Part shown: positions 43,350 through 55,195 of the stretch, one piece after another
Layout of the letters: each line of letters opens with the position of its first letter
Numbering within the stretch: the first letter of the stretch is position 1
Origin: Ampelomyces quisqualis
Lineage: Eukaryota; Ascomycota; Dothideomycetes; Pleosporales; Phaeosphaeriaceae
Assembly: GCA_018398575.1 (NCBI GenBank)
Contig: JAGTXZ010000019.1
Coordinates: forward strand, 1,116,001 to 1,180,000
Length of the DNA: 64,000 nt
Reading direction: 5' to 3'
Notes under the pieces: model-generated
Database searches by the model: none
The model's input: the letters and a program-made list of their open reading frames with translations, nothing else
What the model was told of the DNA's origin: nothing
Position numbers and translations under genes: made by a program

Positions 43350-44261
43350 ATGCCGCGTCAACCATTTGGGTCGGAGTTTATCGCCGTACGCCGTCGCTTC
43401 AGCCTGTGCATATCCCCTTCATCATCACACCCCTTTTGTTGTTTGGATGTTTGGATACTCCCCGTCCCGAACCGGCAATTCTCCTTGGACGTGCCAATGC
43501 CTCGTCTTGCAAGCTATCCATTCGCACGGCTCTTTGGTATCCGTAAGCGTTCTGTATATGCTCGAGGGCGTATCGGTCAATCTGTATGTGTATAATCATT
43601 TCGAATCGTTTAGCAGCAATCTCAAAAACTGGAAAAAATCAACACATGTGTACCCTGGTGATGTAAATGTGCGAACACCAACACCAATATTGGTGCACCG
43701 ACCACAGCAACCATGATTGATGCACCGCGTCCCAACCAGCCATTCCCGCAACGTGATGCTTGCCACGGTGACATGCGTCTTTTCTTCCCCCATGTATGTA
43801 CCAAACTCGACCACCACCATCAAAAAAGGCACACATCCCGACGAAGAAAACATAGACACAGACAGCGAGGAAAAAACAAAGGTAAATAAATGAAGGAAAT
43901 AAAACAAAACAAAAAGAAACTGGAGGGAAGAAAACACCCCACCACCATCAACGCATGCGCGTACGCACCTTTGCCAGCGAACCACCTCGCCTAGTACTCC
44001 GTAACGCAAACTGCGATTGAGCACAGAAAGAAAAGTGAGTGAATTTCCAACTTGTTACTTTCAATTCAGGCGATTGCTAGGCACTGTCGCAAGCTACCGA
44101 GTACAAAAACTCGCCATATCCCATAGATAATTCTAACCCGGCCCACTGTTTTGATTTGGTTACTTATACACGAGTCACCGCAAGGCGACTCCTGAGCATG
44201 ACTAGCTCCGTGAAGGCAAGGCAACCAAGATACACTTTTACTTTTACTCATCGCGAACCGT
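43350..44261. other. Convergent 3' region between Asp f 4-like gene and KAR2
   Basis: Two genes converge here. GTACTCCGTA, the reverse complement of the repeated decamer, lies at 43995-44004. A purine-rich, A-rich stretch covers about 43850-43930. No gene seen. Confidence 0.5.
43995..44004 (-). repeat. TACGGAGTAC decamer
   Basis: Exact copy on the minus strand between the convergent Asp f 4-like and KAR2 genes. Confidence 0.7.
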
Positions 44262-45747
44262 TTACAACTCGTCGTGGTCCGGCTCCGCATCATCCTCACC
44301 AGCGCCGCCACTGGAGCCGTAGAGCTTGGAAGTGATGGGGTAGGCCACGTCCGACAGCTTCTGAAACTGCTCGTCAAAGTCCTCAGAGGCAGCCGTGGCG
44401 GCGTTCTCCTCGAGCCAGTCCTGCGTCTCCTTGACAGCCTCCTTGATTGTCTCCTTGTCCTCGTCATCGACCTTACCACCAAGACCCTCCTCATCATTGA
44501 TCTGGTTCTTCAGGCTGTAGGCGTAGTTCTCGAGCTTGTTGCGGGACTCAATGCGCTCACGGTTGGCCTTGTCCTCCTCGGCGTACTTCTCGGCCTCCTC
44601 AACCATGCGCTCAATGTCTTCAGCGCTAAGGCGGCCCTTGTCGTTGGTAATGGTGATGCTCTCAGCCTTTCCGGTGCCCTTGTCGACAGCGGAGACCTTG
44701 AGGATACCGTTGGCATCGAGCTCGAAAGTGACCTCGATCTGGGGAACACCACGGGGCGCAGGGCTGAAATATTGTTAGCCTGTGTCAAAGGTTACAAGCA
44801 TGCATGGTGACTTACGGAATGTTGGTAAGCTCGAACTTGCCCAGGTTGTTGTTGTCCTTTGTCAGAGATCTTTCTCCTTCGAAGACCTGGATGAGGACTA
44901 CGGGCTGGTTGTCGGCCGCGGTCGAGAAGATCTGGCTCTTCTTGGTGGGGATGTTGGTACCACGCTTGATCAGGGTGGTCATGACGCCACCAGTTGTCTC
45001 AATACCGAGAGTGAGCGGGTTGACGTCCATGAGGATGATCTCATCAGTGGCCTTGTCACCAGCAAGAACACCACCCTGAACAGCGGCACCGAAAGCGACA
45101 GCCTCATCGGGGTTGACATCCTTGCGAGCCTTCTTTCCGAAGAACTCCTCAAGCATGGCCTGAACCTTGGGGATACGGGTAGAGCCACCAACGAGGACAA
45201 TGTCGTCGATGTCGGTCTTCTTGAGCTTGGCGTCCTTGAGAACCTGCTCAACGGGCTTGAGAGTCTTCTTGAATAGGTCGTTGTTGAGTTCCTCAAACTT
45301 GGCGCGGGTGAGGGTCTCGGAGAAATCCTTGCCCTTGTGGAAAGACTCGATTTCGATCTTGGTGGTCTTCTGAGAGGAGAGCGTGCGCTTGGCCTTCTCA
45401 ACCTCTCGCTTGAGCTTACCCATGGTCTTGGGGTCCTTGGTGATGTCGACATCGTTCTCCTTGTTGTACTTCTTGGCGAAATGGCTGATGACACGGTTGT
45501 CGAAATCTTCACCACCAAGATGCGTGTCACCGGCGGTAGACTGGACCTCGAAAACGCCCTCTTCGATAGTGAGGATGGAGACATCGAAAGTACCACCACC
45601 TAGATCGTAGACGAGAACCTGACGCTCCTTCTTGTCGGCGACCTTGTCAAGACCGTAAGCCAAAGCGGCAGCGGTGGGCTCGTTGACCACACGCAGAACG
45701 TTGAGACCAGCGATAGTACCAGCGTCCTTGGTGGCGGCACGCTGAGC

Positions 45748-45789
<42 letters not shown>

Positions 45790-46455
45790 GGGCTCGCCGA
45801 GATAGCTCTCAGCAATCTCCTTCATCTTGCCAAGAACCATGGCCGAGATCTCCTCAGGTGTGAAAGTGGTCTCCTTCTGGTGGACCTCGACGCTGACGCG
45901 GGGTTGTCCGCCCTTGTTGACGACCTTGAAGGGAAAGTGCTTGATGTCATTCTGGACGGCCTTGTCGGTGAACTTCTGGCCAATCAGACGTTTCTGGCAC
46001 AGTCAGTATCTCGCTGCTTGCTGTATGGTTGTCGTTGGAGGCAGCTTACGATGTCGAACACAGTGCGCCCGGGGTTGCTGGCGAACTGGTTCTTTGCGGC
46101 GTCTCCGACAAGACGCTCGTCGTCGGTGAAGGCGACCCAAGAAGGAGTGATACGGTTACCTGGAGAGGACACATGTCAGCGTGCGCGTGGTGCGGGCAAC
46201 TGCAGCGGACTTACCCTGGTCGTTGACCATGATCTCGACCTTTCCGTTCTTCATGATGCCAACACACGAGTAGGTTGTTCCAAGATCAATTCCAATGACG
46301 GGGCCGGAGACGGCGTTGGCGTCCTCCTTGATGGGCTCCTGGTCCTGGGCGTGTGCTGTCTTGGCCAGCATCAGACCGCCGACGAGGACCATGAGGAGGT
46401 AGAAGGCAATGGACCATGTCGAGCGTTTGCTCGACGTCCGCGCGCTTCGGGCCAT
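44262..46455 (-). CDS. KAR2: ER Hsp70 chaperone Kar2/BiP
   Basis: Exons 46455-46215, 46159-46050, 45993-44816 and 44763-44262 give 676 residues. A signal peptide (WSIAFYLLMVLVGGLMLAK then TAHAQ) leads into the ATPase domain: GIDLGTTYSCVGIMKNG, NRITPSWVAFTDDERL, VYDLGGGTFDVSILTIEEG and ILVGGSTRIP-type VLVGGSTRIPKVQ. The substrate-binding domain follows, and the protein ends EPDHDEL, the ER-retrieval signal. BiP imports, folds and checks secretory proteins and senses ER stress. All three introns are 52-56 bp and interrupt conserved sequence that reads correctly once joined. An ACACGTGT palindrome and an inverted CCAAT box lie about 350 bp upstream. Complete and clear. Confidence 0.97.
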
Positions 46456-46799
46456 TGTGTGTGTGTTGTGGACAGTCGTACGACTGGGTAGGCTCGATGG
46501 CCGGGGGTGGGGTGGTAGTGATACTCTTGGAGAGCTCGCTGTGCGGGGGGGTGGACTTGGCAGAAGGTCCAGGAAAAGCAAGCAAGGAGAGGAGACGCAG
46601 TTGTCCTTCAGAATCGGGGGGGCAATGGGGAGGAAGAAAGACTGCCGGCGGAGGACAGGCGTTATATGGCAAGTGGTTGCTGGACCCTTCGAAGTGAACA
46701 CCTTTGCGATTTCGAAATCCCTGCCCGATGCGGCCTAGCGCGCTTTCAGATCAAAGCGCCACGGTGGTTCTTTCTCTGACCGCACAAGCATCAGCCTCG

Positions 46800-46821
46800 A
46801 TTGGCTTTACAGGACACGTGT
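46800..46821 (-). promoter_or_regulatory. CCAAT box and ACACGTGT palindrome upstream of KAR2
   Basis: CCAAT reads on the gene strand at 46804-46800 and the E-box-like palindrome ACACGTGT spans 46814-46821, about 350 bp upstream of the KAR2 start. BiP genes are induced by the Hac1 bZIP factor, which binds ACGTG-containing elements, often near CCAAT. The match is suggestive only. Confidence 0.35.
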
Positions 46822-47727
46822 AGTCGGCGCGGGTGCTCGAACCTTCTATTAGGCGCTGCTTTCACTCGTCGTGAAACCACCGCGCGCCCAACCATTTTCT
46901 ACCCTTCACTCTCAAACGCCATTTGATGCCACCAATGAGAGCAGGCTGACTTCTCACTCTACACAGTACTTGCAACGTTTCCCGAAGCCCTCGCGGCAGC
47001 CTTCATGTAAGACTCCTGATTATGACCCCCAAGTACGGCACGGTTGCCACAAAGGCCCACGTATCCGTATCGTCGAGCCTGATCGAGGATCCGTGGTCGG
47101 CGCATATCTACCATAGTCTAGTACTATTACTTGAGAACACTCGGCTATGCTGATCTCTATGCGCGACCAGCCATGTCCGGGTGGTGCGTCTCCGATTTCT
47201 TCATGCTACCTAAGCCCGCGATGCTTGTTTGACCGCTACGTGTCCTCATACTCTCGCCATGTTACTCCATTGGGAATGTCTGCCAGCCATTGAAGATAGC
47301 ACTAAAGGTTTGGCAGTCTGAGACGCCGTGTATGGCCGCACCCAGGCTTCCTCAAGCATCATGGCACGCACACGGCTCTTCCTGCGCACACTGCATTGCA
47401 CGTCTCGAGGTGCGTCTGCCTTGGTATACCATTCTGGAACTCACGTGCAGGTGTTGATTGCAGTGCTAATTATTGGCATTTTGAGATGAACGCCTTCGCC
47501 GCGCACTTGAATGTCGAACAGAACGATACCAGCACGATGTATACCACGTCGATTTCAAAATGCCTCAGCCCCCAACTGACTCGATTTGGGGCCCAGGACT
47601 GAAAAACCATCCATCGCAGGCTTGGAACGGCGTCGTTCGGCGCAACTCTTCCACGCGGTGTTTGCGCTTGAGGCCGAGTATACACCGACCACCCTCCGAT
47701 CGGCTTGGTGGTGGAGCGGGTAGGGTA

Positions 47728-47737
47728 GTACTCCGTA
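47728..47737 (-). repeat. TACGGAGTAC decamer
   Basis: Exact copy on the minus strand between the divergent KAR2 and OYE genes. Confidence 0.7.
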
Positions 47738-48356
47738 GATGCCCTATGACTTCGCTGCCTCAATGGGCTGCTTAGAATACCGTGTAGAGAACAACACAGC
47801 GCACACCAAGCATGGATAGTATGCATAAGGCATGCTTCGACATTTCCCACATTCTGAATGCTTGTCGTAAGGTGCATCTGTAACTACGACTAGAACAACA
47901 TCGTAGTTAACCACCAAGCAACAGCGGTCATCCGCTCATCACGAGCACGAGGATGCTGTTGTTTGAGCGAATCACAGTTTCACAAATGCTCTGTCAGCAA
48001 TTAATTACACTTCAGCTTACAAGCGACACAACATGGCAAAAACTTCGAGACTGCTTACTATGTTCCAACATCCACTCGCTCCAGCGGCAAACGAGACTTC
48101 ACTTTGTCCTCATACGCTGTATTACAAATAGTGATGAAGCGCTTTGCATGTTAGCTGGTGACGTGACTGCCCAAAGGAGGTAAGTGGGGCAGTACGAGGG
48201 CACCAGGGTCCGATGGTGCTTGCTTACCCAAGCCGGACGTCACTTTGGGATGCGACATAAAACGACAGCAAACAGCCATCTTTTCTCGAACAAACTGATC
48301 GCAGTCTGCAACCTCAACATAATCCTTTCTACAAAACCCAGAATCAAACAGCAACC

Positions 48357-49681
48357 ATGGGAGCTGAGGCCAACACCGACAAACCCCACTCTCACCACGC
48401 ATTGCCGAAGGACATTCCTGAGGACGATGGTTTGAGAAACAAGGCCGCGCCTGGAGTAAATATGACATTCCCTTAAGATGCACCTTGATGCTAATCCTTA
48501 AGGTCTCTTACTTCACTCCTGCGCAGGAGCCTCCCGCCGGTACTGCTATTGGCATGACCGATGGCAGCTCCAAGATTCCCAAATTGTTCACCCCACTTAA
48601 GCTACGCGGCCTCCAACTCCAGAACCGCATTGCGCTCTCACCTCTGTGCCAATACTCTGCTGAAGACGGTCACCACACAGCATGGCACATGACACATCTT
48701 GGCGGTATCATTCAGCGCGGTCCTGGTCTCACTCTCGTAGAAGCAACCGCCGTTCAGGCAGAAGGTCGAATCACGCCAGAAGACTCCGGTCTCTGGAAAG
48801 ACTCCCAGAAGGAGCCTCTCCGCAGAATCGTTGAGTTTGCCCACTCACAAAACCAGAAGATTGGAATTCAGCTTGGCCACGCTGGCCGCAAAGCCAGCAC
48901 TGTCGCACCCTGGTTGAGCAAGGGCGATATCGCCGGCAAAGACCTCAACGGATGGCCGGACAATGTTTATGCTCCCTCGGCGATTGCTTTCAACGGCAAC
49001 CATTGCCAGCCCAGAGAGATGACTCTTGACGACATCGAGAGGTTGAAGTTCGATTTCAAAGCAGCCGTTGAGCGTGCTGTTGATGTTGGCTTCGATACCA
49101 TCGAGATTCACAATGCACATGGATACCTTTTGCACTCCTTCCTGTCACCGGCATCCAACCACCGCACCGACAAGTACGGCGGATCCTTTGAGAACCGCAC
49201 GCGCCTAACGATCGAGCTTGTGGAGCTTGTACGCGCAACCATCCCGAAGGACATGCCTCTCATCCTGCGAATCAGCGCAACCGACTGGCTGGAAGAGGCT
49301 GGTATTGAGGGCTGGACCCTAGATCAAACCGTGAAGCTTTCCGAGACTCTTGCTGAGATCGGTGTTGACCTGCTCGATGTTTCATCTGGTGGTCTTCACG
49401 AGAAGCAACACATTCACGGTGGTCCAGGATACCAGGAGCCATTTGCAAAGGCCGTGAAGGACAGGGTAGGCAATAAGATGTTGGTTGGTACCGTTGGCTC
49501 CATTACCAATGGTAGGCAAGCGAATGGTTATCTCGAAGATGACAACCTCGACCTTGCTTTCGTTGGCCGCATGTTCCAGAAGAACCCTGGTCTCGTCTGG
49601 CAATTCGCTGACGAGCTTGGCGTTGAGGGACGATGGGCCAACCAGATCCGATGGGGCTTCGGAGGCCGTGGCAATAAGTAG
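48357..49681 (+). CDS. NADH:flavin oxidoreductase, Old Yellow Enzyme family (YqjM-like)
   Basis: Exons 48357-48455 and 48503-49681, 47-bp phase-0 intron with GCTAATC branch, 425 residues. A TIM-barrel FMN enzyme that reduces activated C=C bonds with NAD(P)H. Landmarks are KLFTPLKLRGLQLQNRIALS, the class-specific CQYSAEDGH, IQLGHAGRK, and the active-site stretch EIHNAHGYLLHSFLSP followed by NHRTDKYGGSFENR; LVGTVGSITNG and FVGRMFQKNP bind FMN phosphate. The CxYSAxDG motif points to the thermophilic-like/YqjM subclass rather than yeast OYE. No signal peptide, so probably cytosolic. Physiological substrate unknown. Confidence 0.92.
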
Positions 49682-50402
49682 GTTACTTGCTGCCAACCCC
49701 TCTCTTACATCCAATATCGACGATGCCGAATCTTCGTAGATTGCAGCACTCACTTTCAGCCATGTATTATAGATGAAACGTAATGGGATTCTAATAGATT
49801 TTCTCAGGGCCGAAATTATCAAAAAGGACCAATTTGCAAACGAAGCTGCATTCACTATGCACAAAGACGAATAGGCACTGCATTCCAAGAACCTTGCACA
49901 TTCTTGGGTCTAATTTTTTCGCACGTGAACGATTTTTGCAAATATTATTGTCTGTATGGACGGCGTCACTCTGTTACGATAAGCTGGCTCTCATGTTTTA
50001 TAGTAAGTCGGATGTAAGCTCGCCTACCGCAACGTCCTAAGCTATACAAACAAGTTATTGAGAAAGTGTGTAGCAGTAGATATTAAACTTAGAAAGATTG
50101 CAAAGAGTTTTTCACCTTTTATACCTTGCAGTTGCGTGTGCAGTCGTTACTTTTGCAAGGAGCATCTACATTCGAGTGCAGCTTATCGCATGGCAGCCCC
50201 CGACCTGGCTAGCCTAAACATCCCTGATTGGGTGGTGTAGCTTGCAAGACGTCATGCCTACTGCTACCAAAACCAACTACGAGTAGACCTCCATGCAAGT
50301 GACCTATGACACCAGAAAGAACTGAATCGCAGGTCTTGAGTAATTCGACCTTCTTCAACCCCTGTGATTCGCCATATATTGGCCATCGGCCGTGCTGCTG
50401 TG
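49682..50402. other. Intergenic region between OYE and DUF1769 genes
   Basis: No gene seen; the centre (about 49900-50150) is AT-rich. Confidence 0.45.
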
Positions 50403-51697
50403 ATGGCCAAGAACAGCGTCGTAGATCCAGCTGCGCGGGACAAGTACCTGCTTCAAGGCCGGTCACCAATACTCGATGTACCCTCAAAATTAGTCACTGA
50501 CAATCCTCAGTAACCGCCGGCCCATGCTACGATCCTAATACTCATCAGGATATCCCCGTCAATGGCCCAGATAACACAATCATCGAATCCGGCCTTGTAA
50601 CATGCTACCTCAAAGTACGAATCAGAGACTACCATGGCTTACCACACGGCTCACCATCGTCTTCGCCGTACTTTGAACATCCTCTACATACCTCTGACCG
50701 GTACTCCATTGCCTTCTCCTTCGTCCCCAAGAAAGACTTAGCCGGCAATGACATCGTCATGGGCTTCGACTACGACCACTCCATCAAACACCAACTCCCA
50801 CCCGGCTTCAAATATGCCATGAAAATCGCCACAAGCGTGCTCGACCCGGGGCTATATTCCGACGCATACTGTGACGAGCCATATCTCTACGGGCCTGCAC
50901 TATCTGGCCTCTTCACGTTGAACATTGGTGAAAGAACGGACAAGGTGTCGGGAGAAGACCAACTCGCACAACTATCTCGCGACACTTGCGGCGTCGTGGA
51001 AGAAGGCTCCTCGGGCTCAGGCACTGCGATTCGTTCTTCGCTATCGATACCGCCGAAATGGAAAAAGCGACGGAAGCACTTCCTCGACCCAGCTGCACTG
51101 GCGCACTTTACGTTTGAAAAAGGGCGCATGTACCATGCCGACTTTTTCAATCCGCATCTTGATTTTGCGAATTTTTCGCTGAGGTTGCCTGGGTTTAGCA
51201 TTAGTGTGGCTAGGTATATTGATGAGAAAACGCATCATTTGAGATTCGTGTTGAAGGATAGGAACAGTGGGGAAGTGTGCTTTGTGGTGTTTTTCAAGTT
51301 GTTATTTGGGGAGGAACTGCAAGCGACGTTGGAGGCGAAGAAGGGAGAAAATGAGAAGCGTGAGGGTGCGCAGATGGAACAAGTGCCCGATGGAGATGAA
51401 GATGCAACATCAGCGTCGTCGGACTCAGATGGCGCACTTGAGAACAACAAAGTCCAACACGAACAGCAAATAGCACACTCATCTGCTTCAACGGCAGGCG
51501 CGTCGCTCTCCAACAACATCACTGCGGCTTTTGTCGCGATGGGCTTATGGGACGACGCCTCGTCGTCCTCGGCATCAGAAAAGCCTAGTCACGAGCCCTC
51601 GCCACACCCGTCGGGCCAGTCGCTCGAGGCGCGCGTCGACGAAATGGATGATGCGACAGTCGAGCGGTATTTGCAGAGTAGGCATGGAAGTACGTAA
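50403..51697 (+). CDS. DUF1769 family protein
   Basis: 413 residues in the proposed model, exons 50403-50457 and 50511-51697. The large exon is open from 50511 and encodes a DUF1769 protein: PCYDPNTHQDIPVN, YLKVRIRDYHGLPHGSP, DRYSIAFSFVPKKDLAGND, PYLYGPALSGLFTL and the core FNPHLDFANFSLRLPGFSI. The tail is acidic and Ser-rich. Function of the family is unknown. The first exon (MAKNSVVDPAARDKYLLQ) joins to VTAGPCYDP in the way I expect for the family, but only with a GC-AG intron of 53 bp; no GT donor here keeps frame. A strong donor (GTACGT) overlaps the last codons at about 51690, so a further 3' exon is possible. Confidence 0.7.
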
Positions 51698-52725
51698 CCT
51701 TTGGTTGGCTTGTGGAGCGGGTAGTATATTCCATGTCGAGCCGTCGGCCAATTGATGGGCACTTTGGATTGTCTTTGGCACAACATGAGTGGTAGCTCTT
51801 GCGCGGCGGGATCATGCTGGAGGTGGTTCGGTTTCATGCACAAGACCAATGACATGCGTGCAAAGTGGGGGGGTGTTTCGAACAGAACAGCCGACGTTCC
51901 TGAAGCGTTCTGGGTGACACCATTTGGGTGCGGTTGGTGGGCTGGTCGAGTATCTTTTCCTGCACAGCTCTTTGGGCTCGTCGATGATGATGGTGATGAT
52001 GACGGTGATGATAATGGTGATGAGGATGGTCACGGGATGGTGGAGAGCTGCCGGGCTGTCGGTGAGGCTCGAGGCTCGAGGGGCGGTGCTGGGGTAGGGC
52101 GCCAGGATGTTTTGGTGGCTGAGCAAGGAACAGGTTAGCGGGTTGCTGTTTCGAGCAAGGGCCAACCCAGTGACAACCCGCTCGTGGTAGCCGCTGCCTT
52201 CCCGTCGCTCCTTCCTTCGCACTCGGCGTGGCCTGCGCCTGCAATAATAGTAGCGAGGGCACACTCCACAACAATACACCACTCTCAACACACAACTCAC
52301 AATACGCCTCGCCGCGACGACGGCGCCATTGTTGCTGTCCTTACTCCGTCCGCCCCCCGCGGCCAGCAGCCTTGCGCTCCTCAGACACTCGCTGCAGCAC
52401 ATGCGCCGCGGAACCATGCACTGCACGCCCTACTAGCACCCGACCACCGACGCCCACTCACTCTTTTGCTCTGCTCAGTGCTCGCTCGTGGTGAGCAGCC
52501 GGCCTGTCTCCCCGCGACCACGACCGCTACCACGGCCACGACTACGACTACGTCCCTCGCACCGGACCCCTCGATCCTTACCGAGACTGCTTGGGCGCAC
52601 CCAATGTCCCAGTAGCACTCACCACCTTCCTTGACCCGCCAGCTGGACTGCAGACGACCCCCGTTGAACGGATCCATACATACATACATACCCACCTACT
52701 AATTCCCCCCCCCCCAATACCAGCC
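51698..52725. other. Intergenic region upstream of the Kch1-like gene
   Basis: It holds GAT-rich triplet runs at about 51980-52035, a CATA microsatellite at 52676-52692 and a C10 tract at 52707-52716. Frames at 51752-52426 on both strands are low-complexity and not called. Confidence 0.5.
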
Positions 52726-54753
52726 ATGGGGTGTTGTGGCGACCGCGAAAAGGGCCTCATCGTCTCTGCCGAGCAGAAGTGGGACTACATCAACCTCTCC
52801 GACTTCACGTCCACCTCCTGCCTCGCGCCTTTCTCCTACGTCTGGCTGTGGCTCCTCGTCATCGTGTCCTGCGCCATCTACCTCGCCGACGGCTTCACCG
52901 CCGTGAACCTGCTCGCCTTCAACAACTGGTCGAGCCAGGTCAAGCCCGCCGTCCCCTTTGAGATTGCAAAGTGGATCTTCGCCATCACCATCATCATCTC
53001 CTACGTCTTCCTCATCTACCGCTACTTCCGCGCCCTACGTGTCATCAAGTCCGGAAGTGTGACGGAATGCTACCTCGAGCCCGTCGCTGCCGTCTGGCAG
53101 AGTATGCGCATCACCAAGAGCGGTCAAGGCTGGCGACGATTTCTCGTCTTCGCCGAGCTGACGCGGAGTAAGAAGGGAGCCAACTACGTTGCACTCTTCG
53201 TCTACTTCCAGTTCAAGAGCGCCCTCCTCGTCATTGTCGCCCAAGGACCTCGCACCGCCATCAACGCCATGACCCTGTATGCTGTCATGCAAGCTCAACT
53301 TCTTCCTGTTGGCGACCACGCCTCCGACGACCGCTCCAACTTTGAGCAATTCTTCTTCAACATCAAGGTCCTGGTCGAGAAGGGAAACAAGCAGGAGACT
53401 GTTATTTACTTTGCCATGTTGTTCTCGCTGCTCATATGGGTCTTCGCTGCTCTGGGCCTCATCATCTCCGCTATTCTCTACATCACTTTCCTCTGGCACT
53501 ACATCCCAAAAGCCGATGGCTCCCTGACCCAGTACTGTCGCCGAAAGGTCGAGACTCGTCTTGAGCGCATTGTGGGCAAGAAGGTCAAAAAGGCAATTGA
53601 AAAGGCCGACCAAAAAAGGAGAGAAGAAGAACGTAGAGCCATCAAAAAAGGCAAACTCGAGCCTTCACAAACCCGCCCTACGCTACCCAAACTCGATCAC
53701 GACGACGATGCCCCCACCGTCTCCTCGCTGCAGCGTTCTGACACGATGAGTACCAACACCACGCTTCCACCGTACTCGGTGAACGGACCGGCCAGGTCCA
53801 ACACGATGGGCACAAGCCGAACCGCCATGAACCCTGGATTACCAGTTGTTGATGAACAGCCATGGATGCCCGAGCGTTCAGACACACAATACACACATCA
53901 AACCAACACCAGCTATCGCTCTAATGCGCCGCTCTTGGACGAGGCGGGTGGTATGGGCACGGCAACGCCTGCTGATCCAATGCCTCCTGTCGATCGCAGA
54001 CTTGACTATTTCAATCAGCATTCTGGTCGCTCTTACACACCAAACAGCAACCTGATTCCGCAACCCTCGCGGCCTTACACACCCAACGATCGATCCTTCA
54101 CCCCGACATCACAGGCTGGCAGGTCAACACCTGTCCCGCTTCGTGGAATTGGTGTGCTACCGCCAGTCAATACGAACTTGTCAAGCAACCGTGTAGGCTC
54201 GGATCCTCAGGTCATCTCTTCGTTGCCCAATGGCCTGCGAGGGCCATCACCACCACAGTCAACCCGATCCTATACAGAATTCAGCCCCTTTGAGAGTCGC
54301 GGTTCACAGGCTGATCAGGCGTACGAGCTGTCGCCTGTTGACAGCACTCTATCCATGTTCGGCCAAGAATCATACTACTCGACCTCAAGCATCCTCGACG
54401 AGTACCATGCCCCTCCGCCCGCAATTCCCAGCGTCTTGCGAGCCGGTTCGCCAGCAATTTCCCAGCCACAAGGAGCCGTTCCCCAACATGCACGCGCAGG
54501 AACCGCTCCTCCTCGCGTCGGCACTACACCACCTCGACCTGGTGTCCCTGCTTCGTTGCAATCGTCCATTCAGCGCCGAGAAGCCTCGCAACCACTACCA
54601 AATCGTGGTATGAACGGCTCTGTGTCCCAGCAGCGAAGCGCAACTGCGCCTATTCAGCAACCTAGTTGGAACTCGGGCAGCATGGATCGTAGCTACACAC
54701 CTGCCTCACCCAGCGAGTACGACCAAGGCTACGACTCAACCCACCGCTTCTAG
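52726..54753 (+). CDS. Kch1-like fungal membrane protein (K+ influx family)
   Basis: One exon, 675 residues from ATG 52726; the upstream open frame has no ATG. The start MGCCGDREKG fits N-myristoylation at Gly2 with palmitoylation at Cys3/Cys4. Four or so membrane helices lie in residues 35-270: VWLWLLVIVSCAIYLADG, WIFAITIIISYVFLIYRYF, ALFVYFQFKSALLVIVAQ and FSLLIWVFAALGLIISAIL. The long Pro/Ser-rich cytoplasmic tail begins with a Lys/Arg/Glu coiled coil and has SYTP/RSYTPN-type repeats. Yeast Kch1/Kch2 promote K+ influx and activate the Cch1-Mid1 calcium channel during mating or ER stress. The family call rests on the CYLEPVAAVWQSM and FFNIKVLVEKGNKQE regions and the topology. Confidence 0.82.
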   Translation: MGCCGDREKGLIVSAEQKWDYINLSDFTSTSCLAPFSYVWLWLLVIVSCAIYLADGFTAVNLLAFNNWSSQVKPAVPFEIAKWIFAITIIISYVFLIYRYFRALRVIKSGSVTECYLEPVAAVWQSMRITKSGQGWRRFLVFAELTRSKKGANYVALFVYFQFKSALLVIVAQGPRTAINAMTLYAVMQAQLLPVGDHASDDRSNFEQFFFNIKVLVEKGNKQETVIYFAMLFSLLIWVFAALGLIISAILYITFLWHYIPKADGSLTQYCRRKVETRLERIVGKKVKKAIEKADQKRREEERRAIKKGKLEPSQTRPTLPKLDHDDDAPTVSSLQRSDTMSTNTTLPPYSVNGPARSNTMGTSRTAMNPGLPVVDEQPWMPERSDTQYTHQTNTSYRSNAPLLDEAGGMGTATPADPMPPVDRRLDYFNQHSGRSYTPNSNLIPQPSRPYTPNDRSFTPTSQAGRSTPVPLRGIGVLPPVNTNLSSNRVGSDPQVISSLPNGLRGPSPPQSTRSYTEFSPFESRGSQADQAYELSPVDSTLSMFGQESYYSTSSILDEYHAPPPAIPSVLRAGSPAISQPQGAVPQHARAGTAPPRVGTTPPRPGVPASLQSSIQRREASQPLPNRGMNGSVSQQRSATAPIQQPSWNSGSMDRSYTPASPSEYDQGYDSTHRF

Positions 54754-55195
54754 TCCGACATGGCCATTTCCCTTACACAATCTTGCACTATCTCATGCAT
54801 TTGGCGGCGTTTTCTCAAAGCATCTCTGCACGGAGCTACACCTTGAAACGACCCTGTTTCTTGGACAGCACGTCTCGCCATCGAAAGGGACGGGGAGAGG
54901 AGAGGGACCTGATGACTCTTTTTTCTTTTTTTCCTTGTGTACGTGCGTGTGTTTGTTTGTTTCAAGATACCCCGATACTTAACCCGCTGGTGTCGGACGT
55001 CGATGTCATTCGCTTTCGTCCTGATCGAGGAGGACAGGGTACTTATAAGATCATCTGCGGACGCATGTGGTTGGGCACTGATGCATGGAATAAATACCGC
55101 GTTCGAAATCAAAAATCTCAACACAATTTCATGTTCATGCGGGAACTTGTGTCATGTGTCGTGTTTTGCTTTGTACAAGGTTTTCACCTCTCCAT
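54754..55195. other. Convergent 3' region between Kch1-like and DUF2235 genes
   Basis: Two genes end here. T-rich stretch at 54918-54935; no gene seen. Confidence 0.45.

Larger units (their letters stand above)
46456..48356. other. Divergent promoter region of KAR2 and the Old Yellow Enzyme gene
   Basis: 1.9 kb between two divergent starts with no supportable gene; small frames at 47396-48183 lack domains. GTACTCCGTA lies at 47728-47737. The KAR2 side carries CCAAT and ACACGTGT sites. Confidence 0.5.

Noticed and set aside
51752..52426. Frames with Asp-rich or His-rich runs
   Set aside because: They come from a GAT triplet repeat read on both strands; no other support.
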